Shown in pieces: positions 14,992-29,558 of a stretch of 60,808 bases of DNA. Position 1 is the first letter of the stretch. The number at the start of each line of letters is the position of its first letter. Made by a program: the position numbers and the translations under genes. The notes under the pieces were generated by a model that did no database searches, was not told the DNA's origin, and saw only the letters and a program-made list of their open reading frames with translations. This DNA comes from Rhodocyclaceae bacterium UBA2346 (GTDB lineage Bacteria; Pseudomonadota; Gammaproteobacteria; Burkholderiales; Rhodocyclaceae), in contig DDUE01000019.1 in the NCBI GenBank assembly GCA_002344625.1, positions 1 through 60,808 of the forward strand, read 5' to 3'.

Positions 14992-15178
14992 GTAGATTCG
15001 CTCCGGTGAAAGGCGCGCCGATTCTAGCACGCAGGCCGATTCCCGAACGGCATCACCGGCGCCGAGCCATGAAGCCTCGCTGGAGCGTGTCGGATTTGAC
15101 AGCGAAACGAGACCGCTCGATGCTGCATCGCGACATCAGATGCTATACTTCGGAACTTTATTCAAAAATCGGCCTACC

Positions 15179-16993
15179 ATGTCCCGCGCCATACGAAACA
15201 TTGCCATCATCGCACACGTCGATCATGGTAAAACCACGCTCGTCGACCAGTTGCTCCGGCAGTCTGGCACTTTCGCCGCCCATCAGAGCGTGGGCGAACG
15301 CATCATGGACAGCAACGATATCGAAAAGGAACGTGGAATCACGATTCTTTCGAAGAATTGCGCGATCCAGTACCGCGATACCCATATCAATATCGTCGAT
15401 ACCCCGGGGCACGCCGACTTTGGCGGCGAGGTCGAGCGGGTGCTGTCGATGGTCGATGGTGTGCTGCTGCTTGTCGATGCCGTCGAAGGCCCGATGCCGC
15501 AGACGCGCTTCGTCACCCGCAAGGCACTGGCACTGGGGCTGAAGCCGATCGTCGTGATCAACAAGATCGACCGCCCGGGCAGCCGTCCCGACTGGGTCAT
15601 CAACCACACGTTCGACCTGTTCGACAAGCTCGGTGCTACCGAGCAGCAGCTTGATTTTCCAGTTGTTTATGCGTCCGCGCTGAACGGTTACGCGATGCTG
15701 GACGCAAGCGAGAAAGGCACGGACATGAAGCCGCTGTTCGAAGCGATCCTCGCCCATACGCCGCAGCCCGAGGTCGATTCCAAAGGTCCGCTGCAACTCC
15801 AAATCTGTTCGCTCGACTACTCGACCTATATCGGACAGCTCGGTATCGGGCGAATCAAGCGCGGCCGCATTCGCCCGAACCAGGACATCGTGGTGATGTA
15901 CGGCGAAGAGAACCGCGGCAAGGCGAAGGTCGGCCAGGTGCTCACCTTCAAGGGCCTCGATCGCAGCCAGGCCGAAACCGCCGAAGCAGGCGACATCGTG
16001 TTGGTCTCGGGCATCGATCAGGTCAATATCGGGGTCACCCTCTGTGATCCGGAGCGCATCGAGGGCATGAAACCGATCGCCGTCGATGAGCCGACTCTGA
16101 CCATGAATTTCGTCGTCAACAGTTCGCCCCTCGCGGGGCGTGAGGGCAAGTTCGTGACCAGCCGCCAGATCCGCGAGCGGCTCGAGAAGGAGTTGCTCAA
16201 GAACGTCGCACTGCGGGTCGAATACACCAACGATTCGGACGTCTTCGTCGTATCGGGTCGTGGTGAGCTCCATCTCACGATCCTGCTCGAGAACATGCGC
16301 CGCGAGGGCTTCGAGCTTGCCGTAGGTCGTCCCCGGGTGGTTTTCCGCGAGGTGGATGGCGTCCGCTACGAACCGTACGAAATGCTGACCGTCGATGTCG
16401 ATGAGGAACATCAGGGCGCGATCATGGAGGAGCTCGGCCGCCGCCGCGGCGACCTGCAGGACATGCAGCCGGATGGCCGCGGGCGCGTGCGCTTGGAGTA
16501 CCGCATTCCGGCGCGCGGGCTGATCGGGTTCCAGGGCGAATTCCTGACCTTGACGCGCGGCACCGGTCTGGCGAGTCATGTTTTCGATGACTATGGCCCA
16601 ATGGCCGGCGCCATGAGCGAACGTCGCAACGGTGTGCTCATCTCTCAAGACGATGGCCAGGCGGTTGCTTATGCGCTATGGAAACTCCAGGATCGCGGCC
16701 GCATGTTCGTGAGCCACAACGACCCGGTATATGAAGGCATGATCATAGGCATCCATAGCCGTGACAATGACCTGGTCGTCAACCCGATCAAGGGCAAACA
16801 GCTCACCAACGTTCGCGCGTCGGGCACGGATGAGGCTGTTCGCCTGGTGCCGCCGATCCAGCTCACGCTCGAATCGGCCATCGAGTTCATCGCCGACGAC
16901 GAACTGGTCGAGATCACGCCCAAGTCGATCCGCCTGCGCAAGCGCTACCTGACCGAGAACGAACGCAAGCGTGCCGCCAAGGCCGAGAGCTGA
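15179..16993 (+). CDS. typA: Ribosome-associated GTPase TypA/BipA
   Basis: This 604-residue translational GTPase has G1 AHVDHGKTT (residues 12-20), G2 with the ERGITI sequence, G3 DTPGH and G4 NKID, then EF-G-like domains III and V and the BipA-specific C-terminal domain ([20 protein letters not shown], ending in KRAAKAES). TypA binds the ribosome and helps 50S assembly and adaptation to cold and other stress. ATG 15179 is preceded by a weak ribosome-binding site; the in-frame upstream ATG (15140) would add 13 residues not found in the family. The gene is complete and stands alone. Confidence 0.97.
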   Translation: MSRAIRNIAIIAHVDHGKTTLVDQLLRQSGTFAAHQSVGERIMDSNDIEKERGITILSKNCAIQYRDTHINIVDTPGHADFGGEVERVLSMVDGVLLLVDAVEGPMPQTRFVTRKALALGLKPIVVINKIDRPGSRPDWVINHTFDLFDKLGATEQQLDFPVVYASALNGYAMLDASEKGTDMKPLFEAILAHTPQPEVDSKGPLQLQICSLDYSTYIGQLGIGRIKRGRIRPNQDIVVMYGEENRGKAKVGQVLTFKGLDRSQAETAEAGDIVLVSGIDQVNIGVTLCDPERIEGMKPIAVDEPTLTMNFVVNSSPLAGREGKFVTSRQIRERLEKELLKNVALRVEYTNDSDVFVVSGRGELHLTILLENMRREGFELAVGRPRVVFREVDGVRYEPYEMLTVDVDEEHQGAIMEELGRRRGDLQDMQPDGRGRVRLEYRIPARGLIGFQGEFLTLTRGTGLASHVFDDYGPMAGAMSERRNGVLISQDDGQAVAYALWKLQDRGRMFVSHNDPVYEGMIIGIHSRDNDLVVNPIKGKQLTNVRASGTDEAVRLVPPIQLTLESAIEFIADDELVEITPKSIRLRKRYLTENERKRAAKAES

Positions 16994-17016
16994 GCGTTAC
17001 TCCTTGCCCAGGGCAT

Positions 17017-17036
17017 GACGGGATTGCAGTCCCGTC
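17017..17036. terminator. Hairpin after typA (weak terminator candidate)
   Basis: A 7-bp stem, GACGGGA with TCCCGTC, around a 6-base loop lies 24 bp after the typA stop. No T-tract follows on either strand, so it may be a transcript-end stabilising hairpin or part of a Rho-dependent region rather than an intrinsic terminator. Confidence 0.3.
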
Positions 17037-17144
17037 CCGGCCCCCACCCTGGAGGCCGGGCTGGCGCAAATGGCCGTGCAACGGCGTTGTCTATTGCCTA
17101 TCGGTCGGTAGCCGGGCAACGCCCAACCCCGACCTGTGTATCCG

Positions 17145-18719
17145 TCAGGGATAGCTTCTGTCTTCGTCGGCACCGGCCGGGAAGGCTTCCTCGAAATCCA
17201 GCCTCGGTTTCGGGTTGCGCGCACCGGTCGTAATATCTTTTACGAACGCGGGGCCGGACAATGCTCCAGGTTGCTTGCGTAGCCCTTCCTCGATTCTGGC
17301 CAGCATGTACGGAAAGAATGGGTTCGAATTGACGCGGAGTATCGTGTCCAGGTTCATGACCAAGGCGCCGCGTTCGCCGCGTGCCACCAGATTTCCGAGG
17401 TTTACCCCGAAGTCTTCGCTCGGGTCGGGCGTCAAGCCGTACAACCCGTCATCCAGTGGAAATGGCAACGCCACATGCGAAAGCGAAAAGATCTCGGCAG
17501 GATAGCGAATGCCCAGCGGCCGTATCACCCCCTCGGTCTGCCCGGCGGCAATCGTCTTCGCAACCGTCTCGGTGTCGCCGACAGCCGCGTTCGCGACGAT
17601 GGTCAGTGCGAATCGTGACGGGGGTTCTGGCAGCAGCCGATCGAGCGCGCTCGCCGAGTCGGGTCGCAGCATCGGGTTGAACTTGACCGTGCGGTTGACG
17701 TCGAACAGCACCAGTTCGCTGCCATTGGCCGGAAGATACTCGTAGAGTCCCGAAATCACCGCTCGGGTGCTGACGGTGTGATCCAGCACCGACTGAAAAG
17801 TGAGTATCGGCGGCAACACATCCAGACCACCGCTCGCGAACATGCGTTCGATCTGGGTCTGGAGCGCATCGGTCAGCCGGTACGACTGGCGCGCACCGTT
17901 CACCGGAAACGAGTTGTATTTGAACGGATTGAATTCAGGCTGAGTGCCCAGCCAGGCACTCCTTGCGAACGCGGGAAACATCGCGGGCAGACCGGCGAGG
18001 CCCGCGAATCGCGCAAAGCGTGTCACGCCGATCATCGGTGAAATCAGAACGATCCGGTCGACCCGGGCAAGCGCTCCATCTTCGATGGCATCGAGCGCAT
18101 ATTTGACCGCCAGCGCACCGCCGTTCGAGTAGCCGATGATATGCAGCGGCCGAGCGTCCCCTGCCCTGCCCTGCGCTTCGCGCACTGCCAGCCGCGTCGC
18201 AGCGAGCCAGGACTCCCAGTCGGCCGTCGTCAGCCCGCCCGGGACGGTGCCGTGGCCAGGCAGCCGGATACCCACTGCCACGAATCCAGCATCGGCATAG
18301 GCGCGCGCCACATGCCGCATGCTGTACGGAGAATCGGTGAGCCCGTGCAGCAGGACCGCCGCCCCGACGACGTCCCCCATCGGCTCGATGACGAACGAGC
18401 GATTCCAGTCCCGGGCGAAGCGCGCCGGATAAACCGGGCTTTCCGCGAAATACCGGTTGTAGGGCACCTGGCCGTCGGTCGCCATGGTCTGGCTGACCTC
18501 GGCACGTACACTCGCGAAGATTTCGTCCTCGGCCTGGACGTAGGCTTTCCAGTCGGCCCGATCGATGCTATCGACGCCGAGCTCCCGTGGTACGAAGATA
18601 TGCCAGGGATCGAGTGGTGGTCCCTTGTGAGCCTCCAGCGCGACCAGCCCCAACACTGCCACGACGGCGACCACGAGAAACACAACGGCCCACCACAAGA
18701 GCCTGACGATGAATCGCAT
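17145..18719 (-). CDS. Membrane-anchored alpha/beta hydrolase
   Basis: The 524-residue protein begins MRFIVRLLWWAVVFLVVAVV, one N-terminal membrane helix, and then a large periplasmic alpha/beta-hydrolase domain. Visible motifs are LLHGLTDSPYSMRHVARAYA (oxyanion region), GIRLPGHG and the nucleophile elbow GYSNGG (near residues 204-209). Catalytic Asp and His should lie further on but I cannot assign them with certainty. The substrate is unknown; lipid or ester hydrolysis is the generic expectation. I chose ATG 18719 because upstream residues are of untranslated character. A second membrane-anchored hydrolase lies 0.8 kb upstream on the same strand. Confidence 0.8.
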   Translation of the reverse strand: MRFIVRLLWWAVVFLVVAVVAVLGLVALEAHKGPPLDPWHIFVPRELGVDSIDRADWKAYVQAEDEIFASVRAEVSQTMATDGQVPYNRYFAESPVYPARFARDWNRSFVIEPMGDVVGAAVLLHGLTDSPYSMRHVARAYADAGFVAVGIRLPGHGTVPGGLTTADWESWLAATRLAVREAQGRAGDARPLHIIGYSNGGALAVKYALDAIEDGALARVDRIVLISPMIGVTRFARFAGLAGLPAMFPAFARSAWLGTQPEFNPFKYNSFPVNGARQSYRLTDALQTQIERMFASGGLDVLPPILTFQSVLDHTVSTRAVISGLYEYLPANGSELVLFDVNRTVKFNPMLRPDSASALDRLLPEPPSRFALTIVANAAVGDTETVAKTIAAGQTEGVIRPLGIRYPAEIFSLSHVALPFPLDDGLYGLTPDPSEDFGVNLGNLVARGERGALVMNLDTILRVNSNPFFPYMLARIEEGLRKQPGALSGPAFVKDITTGARNPKPRLDFEEAFPAGADEDRSYP

Positions 18720-18813
18720 ACGCACCCCGTGTCCGGTCTCGAGCAAGCCCCCGCGGCCTGTCAAGGCCGAGCCGGCGAGTAGCGCCGACTCGCGCGGGCC
18801 GGAAAAGTGTCTG

Positions 18814-19275
18814 TCAGCGCGCGACCCGGGCCGTCGCACCGTCGCGAATCACGCGCACCCAGTCGCCCGGCCTGAAATTGTCGCCCTCATCCTCTTGAAC
18901 GATTGAGATCAACTGACCGTTCTGCAGGCGTATGGTGACCTCGACCCCCGGCATGCTGGTGGCCCGGTTCTCGATCGCCGAACCCGCCACGCCGCCTGCC
19001 ACCGCGCCAAGCACGGTCGCAATCGACCGCCCCGTACCGCCACCGACCGCGCTGCCCGCCAGACCGCCGACGGCCGCACCCGCCACCGGGCCGACCGCGC
19101 TACGGGTACCCTCGATGCGCACATACCTGACCGCGTCGACGGTGCCGTACTCGACGGTCATCACCCGCCGGGTTTCTCCGCGCTGAAACGAGCTGCCACC
19201 CGTGGATGTCGCACATCCGGCCAGCCCGAGCATCGCCACTGCGCATCCAACCAGGGCCCATTGATTGATCTTCAT
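18814..19275 (-). CDS. Glycine-zipper outer-membrane lipoprotein (SlyB/Pcp-like)
   Basis: The 153-residue protein has a signal peptide ending in the lipobox LAGC (Cys21), followed by a 2TM glycine-zipper region (VGPVAGAAVGGLAGSAVGGG, then VLGAVAGGVAGSAIE). It ends with a small beta domain (EVTIRLQNGQLISIVQEDEG). This is the SlyB/17-kDa-antigen family, which contributes to outer-membrane integrity. It lies between two membrane-anchored hydrolase genes on the same strand. No regulatory motif was identified. Confidence 0.9.
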   Translation of the reverse strand: MKINQWALVGCAVAMLGLAGCATSTGGSSFQRGETRRVMTVEYGTVDAVRYVRIEGTRSAVGPVAGAAVGGLAGSAVGGGTGRSIATVLGAVAGGVAGSAIENRATSMPGVEVTIRLQNGQLISIVQEDEGDNFRPGDWVRVIRDGATARVAR

Positions 19276-19495
19276 CTACTTTTCGCCATACAGAGGTTAA
19301 ACAAAGCACTCTTGCGCGCCATCGACCCAAGCCGATCCGGAACCGCCGGTATCCTGAAACGGCACCCCCTCCAGGAAGGGCGCCGTCGGGACGGTCGAAA
19401 GAATGCCAACGCGCAATTGTACCCAAAGCGACATTGGCATTTCCTGCAATTTTCCTGGGGATTCGAAAGTTGCCCGGCCAGGCAACGACACCCGA

Positions 19496-20506
19496 TCACT
19501 CCGCAACATCGCCGCCCGTCCACCGATCGAGCGCCTCGAGTACGTACGGAATCGCGGGGGGCTCCGTCTCGGCCGAAAAGACACGCAGAAACATGCCCCG
19601 GTGGGACGCGTTGACGATCACTGGCGGCGGATATGCCGGGAGCGCGATCGAGTCGAGCGCAACGACGCCGTCGCCGAGCGTCGGGCTCAGCTCGGTCAGC
19701 TTGCCGGCTATCAGCACGACCGGAACGTCGGCCGGCCACGGGCGGGCGTTCAGGGCATCGAGAAAGTCGCTGCCGGGGCGCAGGTCGATCTTGGCGACCC
19801 CGGTGCCGTCGCGCAAACCGGCAAACGCGGGATGCCGCTTCTCGGCCATCGCGGGAAGCTGGTCGCGAAACTCGAGCAGCGCACGCATCCTCGCCCACTC
19901 CGAGCCCTGGTTCGGCGTTCCGCCCAGGATCAGCCCGGCCACCGGTGCGCCAGCGGTGCGTTCGGGTACGCCGACCGGATGCCGCCACCGCGACACGAAC
20001 TCCCGAATCACCAGCCCGCCCATGCTGTGGCCGACAAGAAACACCGGCCTGTCGGGATCGAACGTGTGCCAGTGGCTGGCCAGAAAGGCCGCGCTGCGGT
20101 CGATACCCTGATCGTTCGGATAGCGCAACTCCCACACCTGATGGCCGCGCGCGCCGAGCGCCGGGATGAGGTCGCGCCAGATCGTTCCGGGCTCGTCCAG
20201 ACCATGCACGAGCACCACGACCGGCGCATCGGCACCCTCACCGGGGGTGCGCTGGTAGAGTCCGTGCCAGCCGTCATCCTGGTCCATCACATCGGTGAAC
20301 CGGGTCTCGAGCCACTCATGAACCGCAACCCGCAGCGTGCGTTCCGCGGCCGGATTGAACTCGGTCCATCCGGCCCACGCAGCCCAGCCGAGCACGATCG
20401 ACGCGATGACGAACCACAGCGCCCACCGCGATCGCGGTCGGGCCATGTCGGCCGCGATCGCGGCGGGCGCGACGGCGGCATGTGCTTCTTGCTTGTTTGC
20501 GACCAC
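19496..20506 (-). CDS. Membrane-anchored alpha/beta hydrolase (lipase-like)
   Basis: The 336-residue protein has an N-terminal membrane helix near residues 28-48 (WALWFVIASIVLGWAAWAGW). An alpha/beta-hydrolase domain follows with VVLVHGLDEPGTIWRDLIPA, the nucleophile elbow VGHSMGGL and a likely catalytic His near the end (NASHRGMF). The fold resembles lipases or palmitoyl-protein-thioesterase-like enzymes acting outside the inner membrane. Start at ATG 20506; the first 20 residues are Ala-rich and an internal start is possible. It is followed, after 220 bp of non-coding DNA, by the glycine-zipper lipoprotein gene. Confidence 0.8.
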   Translation of the reverse strand: MVANKQEAHAAVAPAAIAADMARPRSRWALWFVIASIVLGWAAWAGWTEFNPAAERTLRVAVHEWLETRFTDVMDQDDGWHGLYQRTPGEGADAPVVVLVHGLDEPGTIWRDLIPALGARGHQVWELRYPNDQGIDRSAAFLASHWHTFDPDRPVFLVGHSMGGLVIREFVSRWRHPVGVPERTAGAPVAGLILGGTPNQGSEWARMRALLEFRDQLPAMAEKRHPAFAGLRDGTGVAKIDLRPGSDFLDALNARPWPADVPVVLIAGKLTELSPTLGDGVVALDSIALPAYPPPVIVNASHRGMFLRVFSAETEPPAIPYVLEALDRWTGGDVAE

Positions 20507-20522
20507 TCAAGCGCGCCCCGGA

Positions 20523-24588
<4,066 letters not shown>

Positions 24589-24602
24589 TTGATTTCCTGT
24601 AG

Positions 24603-27600
24603 TCACGCCGCCACCGGATCAGCCAGTCGCAACGCCTCTTCAATATCGACTTCGACCACCCTAGACACGCCTTGCTCCTGCATCGTCACCCCCACCAGTT
24701 GCTGCGCGATCTCCATCGTGATCTTGCTGTGACTGATGAACACGAACTGCGTCTGCGACGACATGCGCTTGACCATCTGACAGTATCGCTCAGTATTTGC
24801 GTCGTCCAAAGGCGCATCGACCTCGTCGAGCATGCAGAACGGCGCCGGGTTGAGCTGAAACATCGCGAACACCAGTGCAATCGCGGTCAGGGCCTTTTCA
24901 CCACCGGACAGCAAGTGGATCGAGGTGTTCTTCTTGCCCGGCGGCTGCGCCACGATCTGGATTCCGGCGTCGAGGATCTCATCGCCGGTCAGGACCAGAC
25001 CCGCCTGCCCGCCGCCGAACAACTGGGGGAAAAGCGTGCTGAAATGCTGGGTTACGGTATCGTAAGTTTCCTGCAGTTGTTCGCGCGTCTCGCGATCGAT
25101 ACGCCTGATGGCATCTTCGAGGGTCAGGATCGCCTGCATCAGATCGTCATACTGCGCGTCGAGGTACTGCTTGCGCTCCTGCGAGGTCTTGAGTTCGTCG
25201 AGCGCGGCCAGATTGACCTGGCCAAGCTCCGCAAGTTCGCGCGCCAGCCTGGCGACATCGCGCTGCAGCGCCGTTTCCTTGAGATCCGCTGTCACCAACG
25301 GTAACAATATGGCTTCGTCGGCATTCGCTTCGAGCAGGCGTTCGGCAAACTGCTGGGCGGCGAGCTCGGACGCCTGCATCGACAGGCGCAACTCGCCGAC
25401 CCGTGCCCGCGCCGGTGCCGCCTGTTGCTCGGTCGCCAGCCTGAGCTCTTCGGTCTCGCGCAGACTCGCCGCCGCCTGCTCCTGAGCATCGCGGCAAATG
25501 GCCAGGGCGGCTTCGCGGGACTGGCGCAACTGCAGCGCCTCCTGCAGTGCAGCCGCGCTGCGGTTGGTGGCGCTTGCTTCGAGCTCCTGTTCGCGCTGCG
25601 CGGATTCATCATCGATGCGCGCGAGCTGGTCGCCCGCCAACTGCAGGTTGCGCACGATGTCTTCCAGCTTGGCGCCGCATTCGCGCTCCGAAAAACGGGC
25701 TTCCTGCAACTCTCTCGCCACGCCCTGCTCCAGCGCGCGCGCATCGCGCAGCTGCCGCTCGTGCTCGATGAACATCTCGGTGGCGGCATCGAAGCGCTCG
25801 CGCTGCAGTTCGGCCAGTTCCGCGCAACGGGCGCGTTCGGTCTCGGCGCGGGCAAGGTGTTCGCGCTCGACCGCCTCGAGCCGCGCCAGATCTTCGAGAT
25901 CGCCCGCCAGGCGCGCGCTGCGCTCCTCGAAACGCTGATGCGCCTGAGTGAGTTTCAGATGGTGCACCTCTTCGTCATGAAACTGCTGCTGGGCGAGCTG
26001 GAGTTCCCGCCGGGTCGCCGTACTCCGCTCCTGGAGATCGTGGGCATGGGCCTCGGCGCCGAGCAATGCCGCATGCGCCGCATGCGCCTCGTCGTCGAGC
26101 GCTCCCAGGCTCTCGGCAAGCGCGTCGATTTCGCGCTGCCGCTCCATCACGCCGTGGGTGCGATCGTCTGCGGCGAAGTGCACCAGGCTGTGGCGGGTCA
26201 GCACCTGGCCGTGCTTGTTGACCAGCCTCACGCCTTCGTCCAGCGAACCGCGGCGGTCGACCCAGTCCTCCAGCGACTCGACCGCAAAGCAGCGCTCGAA
26301 GCATTCGGCCAGCACCGCGCGCAGGGCGGGTTCGGCAAGCGTGAGCTTTTCCAGCAACGCCATGCTCCCGGCCGGGATGGCGTCGAACTGCGAACGAACC
26401 GCGACGGCGTCGGAAGGCAGTATCAACGCCAGCGAGTCGGGCGGCGCGTCGTCGAGCAAGGCCACTGTGGCTGCACCGAGATCCCCGGTCAAGGCGGCAA
26501 GATGCTCCCGCAGAACCGCCTCGATCGCGCGCTCCCACCCCGGCTCGACCTGAATCGATTTCCAGAGGGGCGCGAGATCGTCGAGACGATGGCGCTTGAG
26601 CCAGTCGCCCAGGCGTCCCTGGCGCTGGGTGCGCGACTGGACTTGCACCAGTGCGTCGCGACGCGCACGCAATTCGGTCAGCTTGCGCTGAGCGCGGCGT
26701 TCCTGTTCGAGCGCTGCCTTGAGCACGCCTTGCGCATCCGGCAGGCGTTGCTGGAGGGATGCAAGCGTGTCCTGCAGTCCGTCGAGTTGCGTCTGCAGCG
26801 ACTGGATGCGCTCTTCGGACTGTGCCAACGCCAGTTCGTCCGGGCCGCTCAGCGTGCCGCGTTCGCTGTCGAGCCGGTCGCGCCGCTGGGCCAACGCTTC
26901 GAGCGCGCGCAACGCGCTGGCACGGTTCGCGTCCTCGACCCGCAACTGCTGCTCGGTCTGAGAGACCTCGCGCCGCGCCGCCGCGACGGTTGCCTCTGAC
27001 GCCTGCCGGGCCGTTTCTGCCGCCGGAACGGTATCGGCCAGCTCGTCATGCCGAGCCTCGGCCTGCGCCACCCGCATCCGGGCATTGTCGAGCAACGCGT
27101 CCCACCGGGCCTGGTCGGCCTCGCCTGCGTTCTGCCGCGACGCCCAGTGCTGGCGTTCTCGCTCCAATTCGTCGATCCGGCCCAGCAAACGCTTGCGCGT
27201 GTCGCCCAGATGCTTGAGTTCGGATTCTAGACGGCTGACTTCGGCACTGGCCGCAAACAGGTCGGTCTGTGCGCCATGGGTAGACTCGGAGGCCGCGAAA
27301 TGCGCTTCGCGCGCCGCTTCGACCGCCGATTCCAGCGATTGCAGGCGCGCACTATCCGCCTCCATGCGCGTGGACAGGGTGCCGAGTTCGGCCAGCAACC
27401 GGTCGCGCTCGGACAAGGCCTCGTTGCGCTTCAGCAGCCACAGGAGCTGCTGACGCTCGGCATGCGCCGCGCTCAGGGTTTGAAAGCGCGCCGCGACCGC
27501 AGCCTGAACCTCGAGCCGCTCGACCCGCTGGCCGAGTTCCAGGCGGATGTCGTCGAGGCGCGCGAGGTTGTCGCGGGCGTCGGACAGCCTGCCCTCGGTC

Positions 27601-28175
27601 TCCTTGCGCCGCTCCCGGTATTTGGTGACACCCGCCGCTTCTTCCAGGAAGCCGCGTATTTCTTCGGGCCGGGCTTCGATGATGCGCGAGATCATGCCTT
27701 GTTCGATGATCGCGTAGGCGCGCGGGCCGAGGCCGGTGCCCAGGAACAGGTCGATCACGTCCTTGCGCCGGACTTGCGTGCCGTTGATGTAATAGGTGGA
27801 GTCGCCGCTGCGGTCGAGTACCCGCTTGACCGCGAGTTCGGCATAGCGCGACCACTGGCCGGCCGCCTTGCCTTCGGCGTTGTCGAACACGAGTTCGACG
27901 CTGGCGCGTGAAACCGGCTTGCGGGTCGTCGAGCCGTTGAAGATGACGTCCTGCATCGACTCGCCGCGCAGCGCGCTGGCACGCGTTTCTCCGAGCACCC
28001 AGCGTACCGCGTCGATGATGTTTGATTTGCCGCAGCCGTTCGGCCCGACGACGCCGACGAGATGGCCGGGTGTGAGAACCGTGGTGGGATCGACGAATGT
28101 CTTGAAACCGGCGAGTTTGAGCTTGGAAAGACGCACGTCAGTACTTCTGGGTCGGGGCTGCGAATTGCGCGGCAT
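24603..28175 (-). CDS. smc: Chromosome segregation protein SMC
   Basis: This protein of about 1190 residues has the N-terminal Walker A GPNGCGKSN, a long coiled coil to a central hinge (DLAPLWKSIQVEPGWERAIE), a second coiled coil, and a C-terminal head with the LLSGGEKALTAIALVFAMFQ signature and Walker B FCMLDEVDAPLDDANTERY. SMC compacts and segregates the chromosome with ScpA/B. The ATG at 28175 adds 13 residues to the family start; GTG 28136 before RLSKLKLAGFKTF is an equally good choice. It opens the smc-zipA-ligA-galU run. Confidence 0.96.
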   Translation of the reverse strand: MPRNSQPRPRSTDVRLSKLKLAGFKTFVDPTTVLTPGHLVGVVGPNGCGKSNIIDAVRWVLGETRASALRGESMQDVIFNGSTTRKPVSRASVELVFDNAEGKAAGQWSRYAELAVKRVLDRSGDSTYYINGTQVRRKDVIDLFLGTGLGPRAYAIIEQGMISRIIEARPEEIRGFLEEAAGVTKYRERRKETEGRLSDARDNLARLDDIRLELGQRVERLEVQAAVAARFQTLSAAHAERQQLLWLLKRNEALSERDRLLAELGTLSTRMEADSARLQSLESAVEAAREAHFAASESTHGAQTDLFAASAEVSRLESELKHLGDTRKRLLGRIDELERERQHWASRQNAGEADQARWDALLDNARMRVAQAEARHDELADTVPAAETARQASEATVAAARREVSQTEQQLRVEDANRASALRALEALAQRRDRLDSERGTLSGPDELALAQSEERIQSLQTQLDGLQDTLASLQQRLPDAQGVLKAALEQERRAQRKLTELRARRDALVQVQSRTQRQGRLGDWLKRHRLDDLAPLWKSIQVEPGWERAIEAVLREHLAALTGDLGAATVALLDDAPPDSLALILPSDAVAVRSQFDAIPAGSMALLEKLTLAEPALRAVLAECFERCFAVESLEDWVDRRGSLDEGVRLVNKHGQVLTRHSLVHFAADDRTHGVMERQREIDALAESLGALDDEAHAAHAALLGAEAHAHDLQERSTATRRELQLAQQQFHDEEVHHLKLTQAHQRFEERSARLAGDLEDLARLEAVEREHLARAETERARCAELAELQRERFDAATEMFIEHERQLRDARALEQGVARELQEARFSERECGAKLEDIVRNLQLAGDQLARIDDESAQREQELEASATNRSAAALQEALQLRQSREAALAICRDAQEQAAASLRETEELRLATEQQAAPARARVGELRLSMQASELAAQQFAERLLEANADEAILLPLVTADLKETALQRDVARLARELAELGQVNLAALDELKTSQERKQYLDAQYDDLMQAILTLEDAIRRIDRETREQLQETYDTVTQHFSTLFPQLFGGGQAGLVLTGDEILDAGIQIVAQPPGKKNTSIHLLSGGEKALTAIALVFAMFQLNPAPFCMLDEVDAPLDDANTERYCQMVKRMSSQTQFVFISHSKITMEIAQQLVGVTMQEQGVSRVVEVDIEEALRLADPVAA

Positions 28176-28221
28176 GATACCATCTGACGCCGACGGGCCG
28201 ACAAGCCCGCAATCTTTTGTT

Positions 28222-29430
28222 ATGCGTATTCGATCCAGCGTGAATCCAGATCTCGACCGACTCCAGAGTTATCCCTTCGAAAAACTCCGAACGCTGTTCC
28301 AAGGGCTGATTGCGCCACCCGATTATCCCCTCGTCAGATTGTCGATCGGTGAACCGCAGCATCCAACCCCGGCTTTCATCGAGCAGGCGTTGACGGACAA
28401 TGTCGATGGCTTGTCGATCTATCCGACCACCCAGGGCACCGATGCATTGCGCGCGGCCATCGCGGCCTGGCTGGAGCGGCGGTACGGCTTCGCCGGTATC
28501 GACCCGAACTCGCAAGTGCTGCCGGTAAACGGTTCGCGCGAGGCTTTGTTCGCGATCGCCCAGTGTGTCATCGATCGCACGGCAGACGCGAACGTGCTTT
28601 CGCCCAATCCGTTCTACCAGATCTACGAGGGCGCGGCCCTCCTCGCCGGCGCCAATCCGGTCTTCGTCGACAATCGCCCCGAAAACGGATTCGCGTCGGA
28701 CCTCGCCAGCATCCCCGAGCAGGTCTGGCGGGACATGCAGTTGGCCTATGTCTGCTCGCCGGGCAACCCTACCGGACGGGTCATGAGCCTCGACGAATGG
28801 GCGGCGCTGTTCGCGCTGTCGGATCGTCACGATTTCGTGATCGCCGCCGACGAGTGCTACTCCGAAATCTACTTCGACGAAGAGGCCCCGCCGCTCGGGG
28901 CGCTCGAAGCCGCCAGGCAACTCGGGCGCGGCGATTTTCGCAATCTGGTCGTGTTCTCGAGCCTGTCGAAGCGCTCCAACGTGCCGGGCATGCGCTCGGG
29001 TTTCGTCGCGGGCGATGCGGCCGTTCTCAAGGCATTCCTGCGTTATCGCACCTATCATGGGTGCGCGATGAGCGTCGCCGTCCAAGCCGCCTCGGCGGCC
29101 GCGTGGTCCGACGAAACGCATGTGATCGAAAACCGGCGCCTGTATCGCGAAAAATTCGAGCAGGTGATGCCGATTCTCGCGCCATGGCTCAAGTTCGAAC
29201 GCCCTGATGCCGGTTTCTACCTGTGGGCGCGAACACCGATCGGGGATACCGAATTCGCTCGGCAATTGCAGGCTACCTATAATGTAACCGTTCTTCCCGG
29301 CAGCTTCCTTGCGCGCGAAGGCGCGAACGGCAATCCCGGCCAGGGTTTCGTGCGTATCGCGCTGGTCGCGGAGACGGCCGAATGCGTCGAAGCGGCCGAA
29401 CGGATCGCCGCGTTTTGCCGGACCTTGTAA
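28222..29430 (+). CDS. dapC: Succinyldiaminopimelate transaminase DapC
   Basis: The 402-residue class-I PLP aminotransferase has SIGEPQHPTPAFIEQAL near the start, NPFYQIYEGA, CSPGNPTGRV and the PLP lysine in SSLSKRSNVPGMRSGF. It converts N-succinyl-2-amino-6-ketopimelate to N-succinyl-LL-diaminopimelate using glutamate, which supplies lysine and the meso-DAP of peptidoglycan. The start at ATG 28222 (MRIRSSVNPDLD) is supported by spacing from the divergent smc; GTG 28240 is an alternative. It heads a plus-strand run with dapD, pilU, dapE and prmB. Confidence 0.94.
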   Translation: MRIRSSVNPDLDRLQSYPFEKLRTLFQGLIAPPDYPLVRLSIGEPQHPTPAFIEQALTDNVDGLSIYPTTQGTDALRAAIAAWLERRYGFAGIDPNSQVLPVNGSREALFAIAQCVIDRTADANVLSPNPFYQIYEGAALLAGANPVFVDNRPENGFASDLASIPEQVWRDMQLAYVCSPGNPTGRVMSLDEWAALFALSDRHDFVIAADECYSEIYFDEEAPPLGALEAARQLGRGDFRNLVVFSSLSKRSNVPGMRSGFVAGDAAVLKAFLRYRTYHGCAMSVAVQAASAAAWSDETHVIENRRLYREKFEQVMPILAPWLKFERPDAGFYLWARTPIGDTEFARQLQATYNVTVLPGSFLAREGANGNPGQGFVRIALVAETAECVEAAERIAAFCRTL

Positions 29431-29558
29431 TCGGGCGGCGATCACCCTTCTTGGCTTGACGTAACGAAGACCTGCCCGATGGTCGTTTGCCCCCATCGCC
29501 GGGATGTGCCGGGCTGCGGCGTCCAACAATCACCTTTCACCGACTTTATGGAATACCC

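Noticed and set aside
15158..16648. 496-codon minus-strand frame
   Set aside because: Entirely antisense to typA; no motif, start signal or conserved domain.
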